This document shows, piece after piece, positions 52,982 through 63,130 of a stretch of 64,000 nucleotides of DNA (its first letter is position 1; each line of letters starts with the position of its first letter). Under the pieces are notes generated by a model. The model had not been told where the DNA came from. It did not search any database and was given only the letters and a program-made list of their open reading frames with translations. Position numbers and translations under genes: made by a program. The stretch is from Streptantibioticus parmotrematis (lineage in GTDB: Bacteria; Actinomycetota; Actinomycetes; Streptomycetales; Streptomycetaceae). The stretch covers positions 97,194 to 161,193 of the forward strand of contig NZ_JAINVZ010000018.1 of NCBI RefSeq assembly GCF_019890615.1, written 5' to 3'.

Positions 52982-54477
52982 ACCGCACGACCTACTCCCT
53001 GGCCGGCGTGGTCGCCGCCTTCGCGGCCGTCTTCGGGATCGCCACCGTGCTCGCCCCGGCGCCCGGCTCGGACCAGCCGAAGGTGTCGACGACCGCCGCG
53101 CGCAAGCCCGTCCAGCGCTCTACGCTGGTGTGCCCCGGCGTCACCGGCTCGGACTACGCCGCGACCACCTACACCGCCTACACCCCGCCCGGCACCGTCA
53201 CCGGCTCCGGTGGCACCGCGCAGCTCCAGGTCGGCCAGACCGCCGACGGCGCGGGCAACACCACCAGCGGCGGGGGCGACGGCAAGCCGGTCGCCCCGCT
53301 GACCGCGCCCGGCAAGCCGGTCACCGCCAACGCCGCCAAGACCGCCAGCCCCCTCATCGGCACCGCCGACGGCGCCTTCGCCCCCGGCTGGACCGTGCAG
53401 GAGACCACTACCGTCCAGGCGGGCGCGGGGCACGGACTGCTCGGCACCTCCTGCGGCACGCCGGGCGCCGACTTCTGGATCCCCGGCGCCAGTACCGCGA
53501 GCGGCCGCCAGGACTACGTGCAGCTGACCAACCCCGACTCCACGGCCGCCGTCGCCGACATCGAGCTGTACGACGCCAACGGCGCGGTCAACGCCCCCGG
53601 CGGCGAGGGCATCACCATCCCCGGCGACTCCTCGGTCCCGGTGCTGCTGTCCACCCTCACCGGCGAGAACAGCAGCGACCTGACCGTCCACGTCGAGGCG
53701 CGCACCGGCCGGGTCGGCGCCGCCGTGCAGGCGATGGACTCCAGCGCGGGCGGCGACTGGCTCGACCCCTCGGCCACCCCCGCCACCAGCGCCGTGCTGC
53801 CCGGCATCCCCGCCGACGCCTCCGACGTGCGGCTGGTCGCCTACGCGACCGGCTCCGACGACGCGAACCTGAAGGTCCAGCTGCTCACCCCGACCGGCGC
53901 GATCACCCCGGCCGGCCACGAGACGCTGGACCTCAAGAGCGGCATGACCACGGCCGTCGACCTCGGCGCCCTCACCAAGGGGCAGGCCGGATCCCTGCGG
54001 CTCACCCCGACCGACCCCTCCCAGGCCGCGCCGTTCGTCGCCGCCCTGAAGGTGGTCCGGGGCAAGAACGGCAACGACGAGACCGCGTTCATCCCCGCCA
54101 CGGCCGCCGTGGGCCAGCGCGCCACCGTCGCCGACGACCGCTCGGGCGCCACCACGCTCTCGCTGGCCGCCACCGACTCCGCCGCGACCGTGCGGGTCAC
54201 CTCGTCCGCCGGATCGGGCGGCGGGACCCCGGCCACCAAGACCGTCACCATCCAGCCCGGCACCACGGTCTCCCTGACGCCTCCCGCTCCGCAGGGCGGC
54301 AAGGGCACGTTCGCGGTCACCGTCGAGCCGCTGTCCGGCGGGCCGGTCTACGCGTCCAGGGAGCTGGCGGTCGCGCAGGACAGCCTGCCCGCGTTCACCA
54401 TCCAGACGATGCCCGACGACGGCGGCACGGTGGCAGTGCCGACGGCCGGTGAGGACCTGACGATCCTGCAACGCTGA
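52978..54477 (+). CDS. DUF5719 secreted/membrane-anchored protein
   Basis: 499 residues. One N-terminal hydrophobic helix (YSLAGVVAAFAAVFGIATVLAPA), then an extracytoplasmic beta-rich region; DFWIPGASTASGRQDYVQLTNPDSTAAVADIELYDANG is the characteristic DUF5719 segment. No catalytic motif. GTG 52978 overlaps the glycosyltransferase stop (GTGA), so the two are made in step and probably work together at the membrane. The last 11 codons with the stop are tandemly duplicated downstream. Confidence 0.88.
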   Translation: MNRTTYSLAGVVAAFAAVFGIATVLAPAPGSDQPKVSTTAARKPVQRSTLVCPGVTGSDYAATTYTAYTPPGTVTGSGGTAQLQVGQTADGAGNTTSGGGDGKPVAPLTAPGKPVTANAAKTASPLIGTADGAFAPGWTVQETTTVQAGAGHGLLGTSCGTPGADFWIPGASTASGRQDYVQLTNPDSTAAVADIELYDANGAVNAPGGEGITIPGDSSVPVLLSTLTGENSSDLTVHVEARTGRVGAAVQAMDSSAGGDWLDPSATPATSAVLPGIPADASDVRLVAYATGSDDANLKVQLLTPTGAITPAGHETLDLKSGMTTAVDLGALTKGQAGSLRLTPTDPSQAAPFVAALKVVRGKNGNDETAFIPATAAVGQRATVADDRSGATTLSLAATDSAATVRVTSSAGSGGGTPATKTVTIQPGTTVSLTPPAPQGGKGTFAVTVEPLSGGPVYASRELAVAQDSLPAFTIQTMPDDGGTVAVPTAGEDLTILQR

Positions 54478-54509
54478 CCGGTGAGGACCCGAAGATCCTG
54501 CAACGCTGA
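54446..54509 (+). repeat. 32-bp tandem duplication covering the DUF5719 stop codon
   Basis: 54446-54477 and 54478-54509 are immediately adjacent with two mismatches. The first ends with the functional TGA; the second repeats the coding end and TGA. Confidence 0.92.
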
Positions 54510-54526
54510 GGGCGCGGCCCGAAGGC

Positions 54527-54552
54527 CCCGAAGGCTCGCGTGAGCCTTCGGG
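54527..54552. terminator. Terminator between DUF5719 and metallopeptidase genes
   Basis: Perfect 11-bp inverted repeat, 54527-54537 with 54542-54552, loop GCGT, between convergent genes. Confidence 0.8.
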
Positions 54553-54556
54553 CGCC

Positions 54557-55108
54557 TCAGTCCTCGCCGTAGCGGGGGTCGACGTTCTCCGGGGACAGCC
54601 CCAGCAGCTCCGCGACCTGCTCGACCACGACCTCGTGGACCAGCAGCGCCCGCTCGTCGCGGCTCTTCGCGCGGATCTCCACCGGGCGCCGGTAGATCAC
54701 GATGCGGTTCGGCGAGCCCTGGCCCGTCTCGCCCGCGGACACCAGCCTGCCCAGCGGCACCACGTCGTCGTCCTGGTCGCCGGGCACCGCGGGCGGCACG
54801 TCCTGCACCGCGAACTCGACCTCCGTGAGCTGCGGCCAGCGCCGCTCCAGCCGGTCGGCCGCGTCCCGTACCAGATCGTCGAAGGCCTCGGAGCGGCTCA
54901 CCGCCAGCGGCACCTGCGGCGGCGCGATCGGGCCGCGCATGCCCCGGCCGTGGCGGTCCCTGCGGCGCGGCATCCGGCCGGGTGCCGCGCCGGACGCGGC
55001 AGCCGGGCCGGGGCCGGCGGCCGGGGCCGGTGTCTGGCCCGGCGACTGGCCCGGAGGCTGCGGGCCCGGGGTCTGACCGGGCGCGTGCGGCGGAACGGGT
55101 GTCTCCAT
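54557..55108 (-). CDS. Zincin-like metallopeptidase-family protein with altered HExxH motif
   Basis: 183 residues. Pro/Gly/Gln-rich first ~60 residues (repeated PGQTPGP, PGQSPGQ), a basic block, then the minimal zincin domain: RSEAFDDLVRDAADRLERRWPQLTEVEFAVQDVPP, GSPNRIVIYRRPVEIRAKSRDERALLVHEVVVEQVAELLG. The metal motif reads H-E-V-V-V where HExxH is expected, so the second His is missing and activity is doubtful. ATG 55108 appears leaderless (TACGCT 7 bp upstream); the open frame upstream is spurious. Confidence 0.82.
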   Translation of the reverse strand: METPVPPHAPGQTPGPQPPGQSPGQTPAPAAGPGPAAASGAAPGRMPRRRDRHGRGMRGPIAPPQVPLAVSRSEAFDDLVRDAADRLERRWPQLTEVEFAVQDVPPAVPGDQDDDVVPLGRLVSAGETGQGSPNRIVIYRRPVEIRAKSRDERALLVHEVVVEQVAELLGLSPENVDPRYGED

Positions 55109-55450
55109 CACGTGCAGCGTAGCCGCCGGGCACGGCACCTCGCCCACCTCGCCGCGCGGCACCGCTTCCCGTACCCCGTACAACTCCCGTGATGTCACGC
55201 AATGCGCGTTCGCCGCACAAACCGGACCGATCACCTCCGCCCCGGTGAACACTCCGCGTGCCACATCTGGCGCTCTTCGTGGCCATCGCCGACCGCCTCG
55301 CCCCGGGCCGTCCCCGTCGGCACCGGCTTCCGCGCAGGTCGCGACCGTGGTCACGGGATCAGGCGGTCCCGGCACGCCGGGACGACACGAGAGGGTGAGG
55401 TGAGGGAGAGTCGTCGCGGCCCGCTCAAGAGTGCGGTACCGTCCAACGTC
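55109..55450. promoter_or_regulatory. Divergent promoter region of the metallopeptidase-fold and DUF3499 genes
   Basis: 342 bp. Two leaderless-type -10 elements are visible: minus-strand TACGCT (55121-55116), 7 bp before ATG 55108, and plus-strand TACCGT (55437-55442), 8 bp before GTG 55451. Nothing else recognisable. Confidence 0.5.
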
Positions 55451-55819
55451 GTGAGCCCTGTACGTCGTTGTTCGCGCACCGCGTGCGGTCGTCCCGCCGT
55501 CGCGACGCTGACGTACGTCTACGCGGACTCCACCGCCGTCCTCGGTCCGCTCGCCACCTATGCCGAGCCGCACTGCTACGACTTGTGTTCCGAGCACTCG
55601 GCCCGGCTGACCGCGCCGCGCGGCTGGGAGGTCGTCCGGCTCGCCGTCGACACCGGCCCCACCCGGCCCACCGGTGACGACCTCGAAGCCCTCGCCAACG
55701 CCGTGCGCGAGGCCGCCCGCCCCCAGGACCGCCCGGGCGCGCAACCCGGCCGCGACGGCGACCCGGTCGAGGTCGCCCGCCGCGGCCATCTGCGGGTGCT
55801 GCGCTCGCCCGAGTCGTAG
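55451..55819 (+). CDS. DUF3499 zinc-ribbon-like protein
   Basis: 122 residues. VRRCSRTACGRPAVATLTYVYADSTAVLGPLATYAEPHCYDLCSEHSARLTAPRGWEVVRL is the conserved DUF3499 core, with Cys pairs in CSRTAC and CYDLC plus His residues suited to binding zinc. The C-terminal 40 residues are variable. Function unknown but the family is widely kept in actinobacteria near the mannose-phosphate genes. GTG 55451 is supported by the leaderless -10. The stop lies in a short reiterated sequence. Confidence 0.9.
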   Translation: MSPVRRCSRTACGRPAVATLTYVYADSTAVLGPLATYAEPHCYDLCSEHSARLTAPRGWEVVRLAVDTGPTRPTGDDLEALANAVREAARPQDRPGAQPGRDGDPVEVARRGHLRVLRSPES

Positions 55820-55847
55820 GCGACTCGTAGGCGCAAGCGCGTAGGCG
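55815..55847 (+). repeat. Reiterated CGTAGGCG at the DUF3499 stop
   Basis: CGTAGGCG at 55815, 55826 and 55840; the first contains the TAG stop (55817-55819). Confidence 0.8.
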
Positions 55848-56000
55848 ACAGCGCCACCGGACTTCCGCCGGGCCGCCACCCGGGCGTGCGCGAGCTGCCG
55901 CGCGGCCCGTGCTCCACGAGGACTCCGCCGGGGCGGGTAGGTTGGTGCCAGTTGTCCGTCCTGCCGCGCTTCACCGGCGCGTGTTCCCCCAGGAGTTGCA

Positions 56001-57359
56001 GTGCCCGACCTGACGCAGATCGTGAAGGCGTACGACGTCCGCGGTGTCGTCCCCGACCAGTGGGACGAGACCCTCGCCGAACTGTTCGGCGCCGCCTTCG
56101 CCACGGTCACGGGTGCGCGGCAGATCGTCGTCGGCCACGACATGCGCCCGTCCTCGCCCGGACTGTCGCACGCGTTCGCCACCGGCGCCGCCTCGCGCGG
56201 CACGGACGTGATCGAGATCGGCCTGTGCTCGACCGACCAGCTCTACTTCGCCTCCGGCAAGTTCGACATGCCCGGCGCCATGTTCACCGCCAGCCACAAC
56301 CCGGCGCAGTACAACGGCATCAAGATGTGCCGCGCGGGCGCCGCCCCCGTCGGCCAGGACACCGGCCTCACCGAGATCCGCCAACTCACCGAGGAATGGG
56401 CCGAGTCGGGCCTGCCCGCCACCGACGCCACCGCCGGCACCGTCACCAAGCGCGACACCCTCGGCGACTACGCGGCCTACCTGCGCGGCCTGGTCGACCT
56501 CACCGCCATCAGGAGCCTCAAGGTCGTCGTCGACGCGGGCAACGGCATGGGCGGCCACACCGTCCCCACCGTCTTCGACGGCCTGCCCCTCGAACTCGTC
56601 CCGATGTACTTCGAACTGGACGGCACCTTCCCCAACCACGAGGCCAACCCGCTCGACCCGAAGAACCTGGTCGACCTCCAGGCCAAGGTCCGCGAGACCG
56701 GCGCCGACATCGGCCTGGCCTTCGACGGCGACGCCGACCGCTGCTTCGTCATCGACGAGCGCGGCGAGCCGGTCTCCCCGTCCGCCATCACCGCCCTGGT
56801 CGCCGCCCGCGAACTCGCCAAGCACCCGGGCGAGACGGTCATCCACAACCTGATCACCTCCTGGTCGGTGCCCGAGGTCGTCAAGGAGTGCGGCGGCACG
56901 CCCGTGCGCACCCGCGTCGGCCACTCGTTCATCAAGCAGGAGATGGCCCGCACCGGCGCCATCTTCGGCGGCGAGCACTCCGCGCACTACTACTTCCGGG
57001 ACTTCTGGAAGGCCGACACCGGCATGCTCGCCGCGCTGCACGTGCTGGCCGCGCTCGGCGAGCAGGACGGCCCGCTGTCCGGACTGGTCGCGCAGTACGA
57101 CCGGTACGCCGCCTCCGGTGAGATCAACTCCACCGTCGACGACCAGGCCGGCCGCGCCGCCGCCGTCCGCGAGGCCTTCACCGGCCGTGAGGGCGTCGAC
57201 TTCGACGAGCTGGACGGCCTGACGGTCGCCGCCGCCGACTGGTGGTTCAACCTGCGTCCGTCCAACACCGAGCCGCTGCTGCGCCTCAACGTCGAGGCCC
57301 GCGACCAGGCCACGGTCGAGCGGGTCCGCGACGAGGTGCTGGCGATCGTCCGCGCCTGA
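56001..57359 (+). CDS. manB: Phosphomannomutase/phosphoglucomutase
   Basis: 452 residues, alpha-D-phosphohexomutase. Phosphoserine loop GAMFTASHNPAQYNGIKMC, metal loop LAFDGDADRCFVID, sugar loop GGEHSAHYYFRDF, phosphate loop LRPSNTEPLLRLNVEA. It interconverts mannose 6- and 1-phosphate (and glucose phosphates), feeding GDP-mannose. Start GTG 56001 follows AGGAG. The downstream Trm112, SIS and manA genes belong to the same pathway cluster, but a strong terminator follows manB. Confidence 0.95.
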   Translation: MPDLTQIVKAYDVRGVVPDQWDETLAELFGAAFATVTGARQIVVGHDMRPSSPGLSHAFATGAASRGTDVIEIGLCSTDQLYFASGKFDMPGAMFTASHNPAQYNGIKMCRAGAAPVGQDTGLTEIRQLTEEWAESGLPATDATAGTVTKRDTLGDYAAYLRGLVDLTAIRSLKVVVDAGNGMGGHTVPTVFDGLPLELVPMYFELDGTFPNHEANPLDPKNLVDLQAKVRETGADIGLAFDGDADRCFVIDERGEPVSPSAITALVAARELAKHPGETVIHNLITSWSVPEVVKECGGTPVRTRVGHSFIKQEMARTGAIFGGEHSAHYYFRDFWKADTGMLAALHVLAALGEQDGPLSGLVAQYDRYAASGEINSTVDDQAGRAAAVREAFTGREGVDFDELDGLTVAAADWWFNLRPSNTEPLLRLNVEARDQATVERVRDEVLAIVRA

Positions 57360-57394
57360 CGCCTGACGCCTGACGGCTGACGGCTGGCGGCTGA
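57353..57394 (+). repeat. Six tandem heptamers starting at the manB stop
   Basis: CGCCTGA three times, then CGGCTGA, CGGCTGG, CGGCTGA in unbroken 7-bp steps; the first contains the manB TGA (57357-57359). Confidence 0.9.
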
Positions 57395-57412
57395 ACGCGT
57401 GCGGCCGACGTC

Positions 57413-57451
57413 CGACGGGGCCCCGGGGAACGCTTCCCCGGGGCCCCGTCG
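57413..57451 (+). terminator. Strong terminator after manB
   Basis: Perfect 18-bp inverted repeat, 57413-57430 with 57434-57451, loop CGC. Confidence 0.9.
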
Positions 57452-57519
57452 CACGCCGTACGGCGGTAGGCTGGCCTGGCCTCACGAGATCCACCACGAC
57501 GACCGCCGAAGAGGAACCC

Positions 57520-57705
57520 ATGCCGCTCGAAGCCAGCCTCCTGGAGATCCTCGCCTGCCCGTCGTGCCACGCTCCGTTGCGCGAGAGCGCCGAGGACGCC
57601 GAGGCGGCCGAGCTGATCTGCACCGGCGCCGACTGCGGCCTGGCCTACCCGGTGCGCGACGGCATCCCGGTGCTCCTCGTCGACGAGGCCCGCCGCCCCG
57701 CGTAA
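57520..57705 (+). CDS. Trm112-family small zinc protein
   Basis: 61 residues. [13 protein letters not shown] and [26 protein letters not shown] give the four-Cys zinc-binding pattern and the closing YPV-DGIPVLL of Trm112/YcaR proteins. In bacteria the role is uncertain; here it lies between manB and the SIS gene. GAAGAGGAA precedes ATG 57520, and the SIS gene begins 43 bp later. Confidence 0.92.
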   Translation: MPLEASLLEILACPSCHAPLRESAEDAEAAELICTGADCGLAYPVRDGIPVLLVDEARRPA

Positions 57706-57748
57706 CCGCACCCGACAGGCGACGGCACGAGGCCGGAGGACGACGACG

Positions 57749-58894
57749 ATGTTCGACGAGTCCCAGCTCGACCACCCCGACGCCCTCGCCCGTGCCGACA
57801 CCGGCGGGCTGCTGCTCGGCGTCGCCGCCGCGGGCGCCCGGGTGCGCACCGCCGCCCGGCACGCCGCCGAAGCGGGCATCGCCGACCTGAAACCGGACGG
57901 CCGCCCCCGCACCGTCCTGATCGCGGGCCCCGGCTCCGCACCCCGCCACCTCGCCGGTCTCCTCGGCGCCTTCGCGGGCTGCCCGGTGCTGCCCGTGCCG
58001 ACCAGCGGTGCCACCCCCGCCGGGCAGGACCTGCGCTGGGCGCTGCCCGGCTGGGCCGGCCCCCTCGACCTGCTGCTGCTCGCGACCTACGACGGCACGG
58101 AACCGGGCCTCACCCTCCTCGTCGAACAGGCCTACCGGCACGGCTGCACCGTCGCCGCGGTCGCCCCCGGCGGCTCCCCGCTGACCGGCGCCGTCCAGCA
58201 GGCGCACGGCCTGGCCCTGCCGTTCGCCCCGCCGCCCTTCCACGAGGGCACCCACGGCCGGGCGGGCGCCGAGGAAGGCGACCCCGGTGCCCTGTGGGCG
58301 CTGCTCACCCCACTGCTCGCGCTCGTCGACCGCGTCGGACTCGCCGCCGCGGGACCCGGCACCGTCCAGGCCGTGGCCGACCGGCTCGACCAGGCCGCCG
58401 ACCGCTTCGGCCCGGTCGCCGATACCTACCGCAACCCCGCCAAGACGCTCGCCGCCGAACTCGACGGCTCCCTCCCGCTGGTGTGGAGCGAAGGCCCGCT
58501 GACCGCGCCCGTGGCCCACCGCTTCGCCGCCGTGCTCACCGCCCGCGCCGGACGCCCCGCGCTCGCCGCGGCCCTCCCGCAGGCCCTCACCGACCACGCC
58601 GCCCTCCTCGCCGGAGCCGCCGGCTCCGGCGACGACCTGGACGACTTCTTCCGCGACCGCGTCGAGGAATCCGCGTCCCTGCGCCCGCGCGTCGTCCTGC
58701 TGCGCGAACCGGACGGCCCGCCCGGCACCGCGGCCACCGAGGCCGCCCACCGCGACGGCACCCCGATCAGCGCGATCGACGCCCCCTCAGGCAGCCCCGC
58801 GGAAGCCCTCGCCGAACTGATCGCCCTCACCGACTTCGCCGCCGTCTACCTGGCCCTCGCCTCCGCCGCCCCCGGCGAGGACACCACCGCGTAG
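57749..58894 (+). CDS. SIS-domain protein, phosphoglucose/phosphomannose isomerase-like
   Basis: 381 residues. Two SIS-like halves: VLIAGPGSAPRHLAGLLGAFAG with VPTSGA (first sugar-phosphate site) and DRFGPVADTYRNPAKTLAAELDGSLPLVWSEGPLTAPVAHRFAAVL (second). The C-terminal ELIALTDFAAVYLAL matches bifunctional PGI/PMI proteins. Key catalytic residues are less conserved than in archaeal enzymes, so activity is unproven. CGGAGGACG precedes ATG 57749. It is probably co-transcribed with manA 53 bp downstream. Confidence 0.85.
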   Translation: MFDESQLDHPDALARADTGGLLLGVAAAGARVRTAARHAAEAGIADLKPDGRPRTVLIAGPGSAPRHLAGLLGAFAGCPVLPVPTSGATPAGQDLRWALPGWAGPLDLLLLATYDGTEPGLTLLVEQAYRHGCTVAAVAPGGSPLTGAVQQAHGLALPFAPPPFHEGTHGRAGAEEGDPGALWALLTPLLALVDRVGLAAAGPGTVQAVADRLDQAADRFGPVADTYRNPAKTLAAELDGSLPLVWSEGPLTAPVAHRFAAVLTARAGRPALAAALPQALTDHAALLAGAAGSGDDLDDFFRDRVEESASLRPRVVLLREPDGPPGTAATEAAHRDGTPISAIDAPSGSPAEALAELIALTDFAAVYLALASAAPGEDTTA

Positions 58895-58947
58895 CCGCGG
58901 CCCGCCCGCCGCACGACTGCCCGCACGACGAAGGAACACCGCACCGC

Positions 58948-60147
58948 ATGGACCTCCTCGCCAACACCGTGCGCCCCTACGCCTGGGGCTCCACCACCGC
59001 CCTCCCCGAACTGCTCGGCACCGAGCCCACCGGCGAGCCGCAGGCCGAACTGTGGATGGGCGCCCACCCCGGAGCCCCCTCGCGCCTGGACCGCGGAACC
59101 GGCCCGGTCCCGCTCAGCGACGTCATCGCCGCCGACCCGCGCGGCGAACTCGGCGACGCCGTCGTCGACCGCTTCGGCCCCAGGCTGCCGTTCCTGTTCA
59201 AGGTCCTCGCCGCAGGCACCGCGCTGTCCGTCCAGGTCCACCCCGACCTCGACCAGGCCAAGGCCGGATTCGCCGACGAGGAGGCCCGCGGCATCCCCGC
59301 CGACGCCCCCGACCGCACCTACCGGGACGCCAACCACAAGCCCGAGATGCTCTGCGCCCTCACCCCCTTCGAGGGCCTGTGCGGCTTCCGCCACCCCGCC
59401 GAGGCCGCCGACCTCCTCGAATCCCTCGCCGTCGACGAACTCAAGCCCTTCGTCGACATCCTGCGCGCCCGCCCCGAGAGCGACGCGCTGCGCGAGGTCC
59501 TGGTCGCCGTGCTCAGCGCGGAACGCACCGCGATGGCCGAGACCGTCGAACGCGCCGCCCTGGCCGCCGCCCGCCTCGGCGAGGGCGACGGCCCCTTCGC
59601 CGACGCCTGCGCCGCCTACGCCCAGGCCGCCCACGACTTCCCCGGCGACCCCGGCGTCATCGCCGCCATGCTCCTCAACCACGTCCGCCTCCAGCCCGGC
59701 GAAGCCCTTTACCTCGGCGCGGGCATCCCGCACGCCTACCTCAGCGGACTCGGCGTCGAGCTGATGGCCAACTCCGACAACGTGCTGCGCTGCGGCCTGA
59801 CCCCCAAGCACATCGACGTCCCCGAACTGCTGCGCGTCGTCCGCTTCACCCCCGGCGACCCGGCCGTGCGGCGCCCCGAGGACGGCGGTGACGGCGAAGA
59901 GGTCTACGACACCCCCATCGACGAGTTCCGCCTCTCCCGCTACGTCCTCGCCCCCGGCGCCGCCGCCCACCGGCTCGCCGCGCCCGCCCCCCAGATCCTG
60001 CTGTGCACCGCGGGCCGCGCCACCCTCACCGACGCCGACGGCACCCGCCTGACCCTGGAACGCGGCCGGTCCGCGTACGCACCCGCCGGCGAACCCCTCA
60101 CCCTCGACGGCGAAGGCACCGTCTTCCGCGCCACCGTGAAGGTCTGA
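58948..60147 (+). CDS. manA: Mannose-6-phosphate isomerase, class I
   Basis: 399 residues. Type I PMI: RPYAWGSTTALPELLG, QAELWMGAHPGAPS, LPFLFKVLAAGTALSVQVHPDLDQA (zinc ligands Gln/His), DANHKPEMLCALTPFEGLCGFR (Glu) and LGAGIPHAYLSGLGVELMANSDNVLRCGLTPKHID (final His). It interconverts fructose 6- and mannose 6-phosphate. ATG 58948 has AAGGAA 11 bp upstream; the open frame upstream overlaps the SIS gene and is not used. Supplies ManB. Confidence 0.96.
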   Translation: MDLLANTVRPYAWGSTTALPELLGTEPTGEPQAELWMGAHPGAPSRLDRGTGPVPLSDVIAADPRGELGDAVVDRFGPRLPFLFKVLAAGTALSVQVHPDLDQAKAGFADEEARGIPADAPDRTYRDANHKPEMLCALTPFEGLCGFRHPAEAADLLESLAVDELKPFVDILRARPESDALREVLVAVLSAERTAMAETVERAALAAARLGEGDGPFADACAAYAQAAHDFPGDPGVIAAMLLNHVRLQPGEALYLGAGIPHAYLSGLGVELMANSDNVLRCGLTPKHIDVPELLRVVRFTPGDPAVRRPEDGGDGEEVYDTPIDEFRLSRYVLAPGAAAHRLAAPAPQILLCTAGRATLTDADGTRLTLERGRSAYAPAGEPLTLDGEGTVFRATVKV

Positions 60148-60184
60148 CCCCGCCCGACACCGTCAGGAAGGACACCAGGCACCC

Positions 60185-61159
60185 ATGAGCGCCTCAGGCG
60201 GAACCCGGGCGATCGTCGCGGCCCTCAGCGCCAACCTCGCGATCGCCGCCAGCAAGTTCGTGGCGTTCGCCTTCAGCGGCTCCTCGTCCATGCTCGCCGA
60301 GGGCGTGCACTCGGTCGCCGACTCCGGCAACCAGGTGCTGCTGCTCATCGGCGGCAAACGCGCCCGGAAGCAGGCCACCGAGGAACACCCCTTCGGCTAC
60401 GGCCGCGAGCGGTACGTCTTCGGATTCCTGGTCTCCGTCGTCCTGTTCACGGTCGGCGGCGTCTTCGCGCTGTACGAGGGCTACGAGAAGGTCCGCCACC
60501 CGCACGCCATCGACGACTGGTACTGGCCGGTCGGCGTCCTGGCCTTCGCCGTCGTCGCCGAGGGGTATTCGTTCCGCACCGCCATGCGCGAGGCCGCCCC
60601 CGCCCGCGGCGCCCTCAGCTGGCCGCAGTTCATCCGCCGCGCCAAGGCCCCCGAACTCCCCGTCGTCCTGCTGGAGGACTTCGGCGCCCTCATCGGCCTC
60701 GTCCTCGCCCTCGGCGGCGTCGGCCTCGCCCTGCTCACCCACGACGGCGTGTGGGACGGCGTGGGCACCCTGTGCATCGGCACCCTGCTCATCGCCATCG
60801 CCCTCGTGCTCGCCACCGAGACCAAGTCGCTGCTGCTGGGCGAGGCCGCGGGCCCCGACACCGTCGCCCGCATCCGCGCCGCCGCCGTCGACGGCGCCAC
60901 CGTCACCGGCGTCATCCACATGCGCACCCTCCACCTGGGCCCCGAGGAACTGCTCGTCGCCGCCAAGATCGCGGTACGCCACGACGACACCGCCGCCCAG
61001 GTCGCCCACGCCATCGACGAAGCCGAGGCCCGCATCCGGCAGGCCGTGCCCATCGCCCGCGTGATCTACCTCGAACCGGACATCTTCAGCGAGGCCGCTG
61101 CCGCCGCGGGACCCGATCCCGCCCAGACCCCGGGCGGTCCGGGGCCCACCGCGCACTGA
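60185..61159 (+). CDS. Cation diffusion facilitator family transporter
   Basis: 324 residues with about five or six membrane helices. SANLAIAASKFVAFAFSGSSSMLAEGVHSVADSGNQVLLLIG carries the HxxxD-type metal site of helix II, and ATEEHPFGYGRERYVFGF follows. Second site: VVLLEDFGALIGLVLALGGVGLALLT (ExxxD variant). The soluble tail (~215-300) is ferredoxin-like. Metal specificity (zinc, iron or manganese) cannot be read. It starts 37 bp after manA without a gap that suggests a separate promoter. Confidence 0.92.
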   Translation: MSASGGTRAIVAALSANLAIAASKFVAFAFSGSSSMLAEGVHSVADSGNQVLLLIGGKRARKQATEEHPFGYGRERYVFGFLVSVVLFTVGGVFALYEGYEKVRHPHAIDDWYWPVGVLAFAVVAEGYSFRTAMREAAPARGALSWPQFIRRAKAPELPVVLLEDFGALIGLVLALGGVGLALLTHDGVWDGVGTLCIGTLLIAIALVLATETKSLLLGEAAGPDTVARIRAAAVDGATVTGVIHMRTLHLGPEELLVAAKIAVRHDDTAAQVAHAIDEAEARIRQAVPIARVIYLEPDIFSEAAAAAGPDPAQTPGGPGPTAH

Positions 61160-62908
<1,749 letters not shown>

Positions 62909-63130
62909 GGCACACCCCTCCTCGCGGCCCGACCCCTCCCGGGACGGCTCCGCAGGGCTCGCACCGGACGCAGGCCCCTCGCCGGACCCCGCACGGGACT
63001 CCGCGCCGGGGGGCCTGCCCCTTCGTCGGGGGCGGCCATCCCTCCCGGAAGCCGGCCCGCGCGGCGGACCGGCGAACGGCGGACCCGCGCCCGGCCCTCC
63101 CCGCACCACGGACCACCAAGAGCGCAGACC

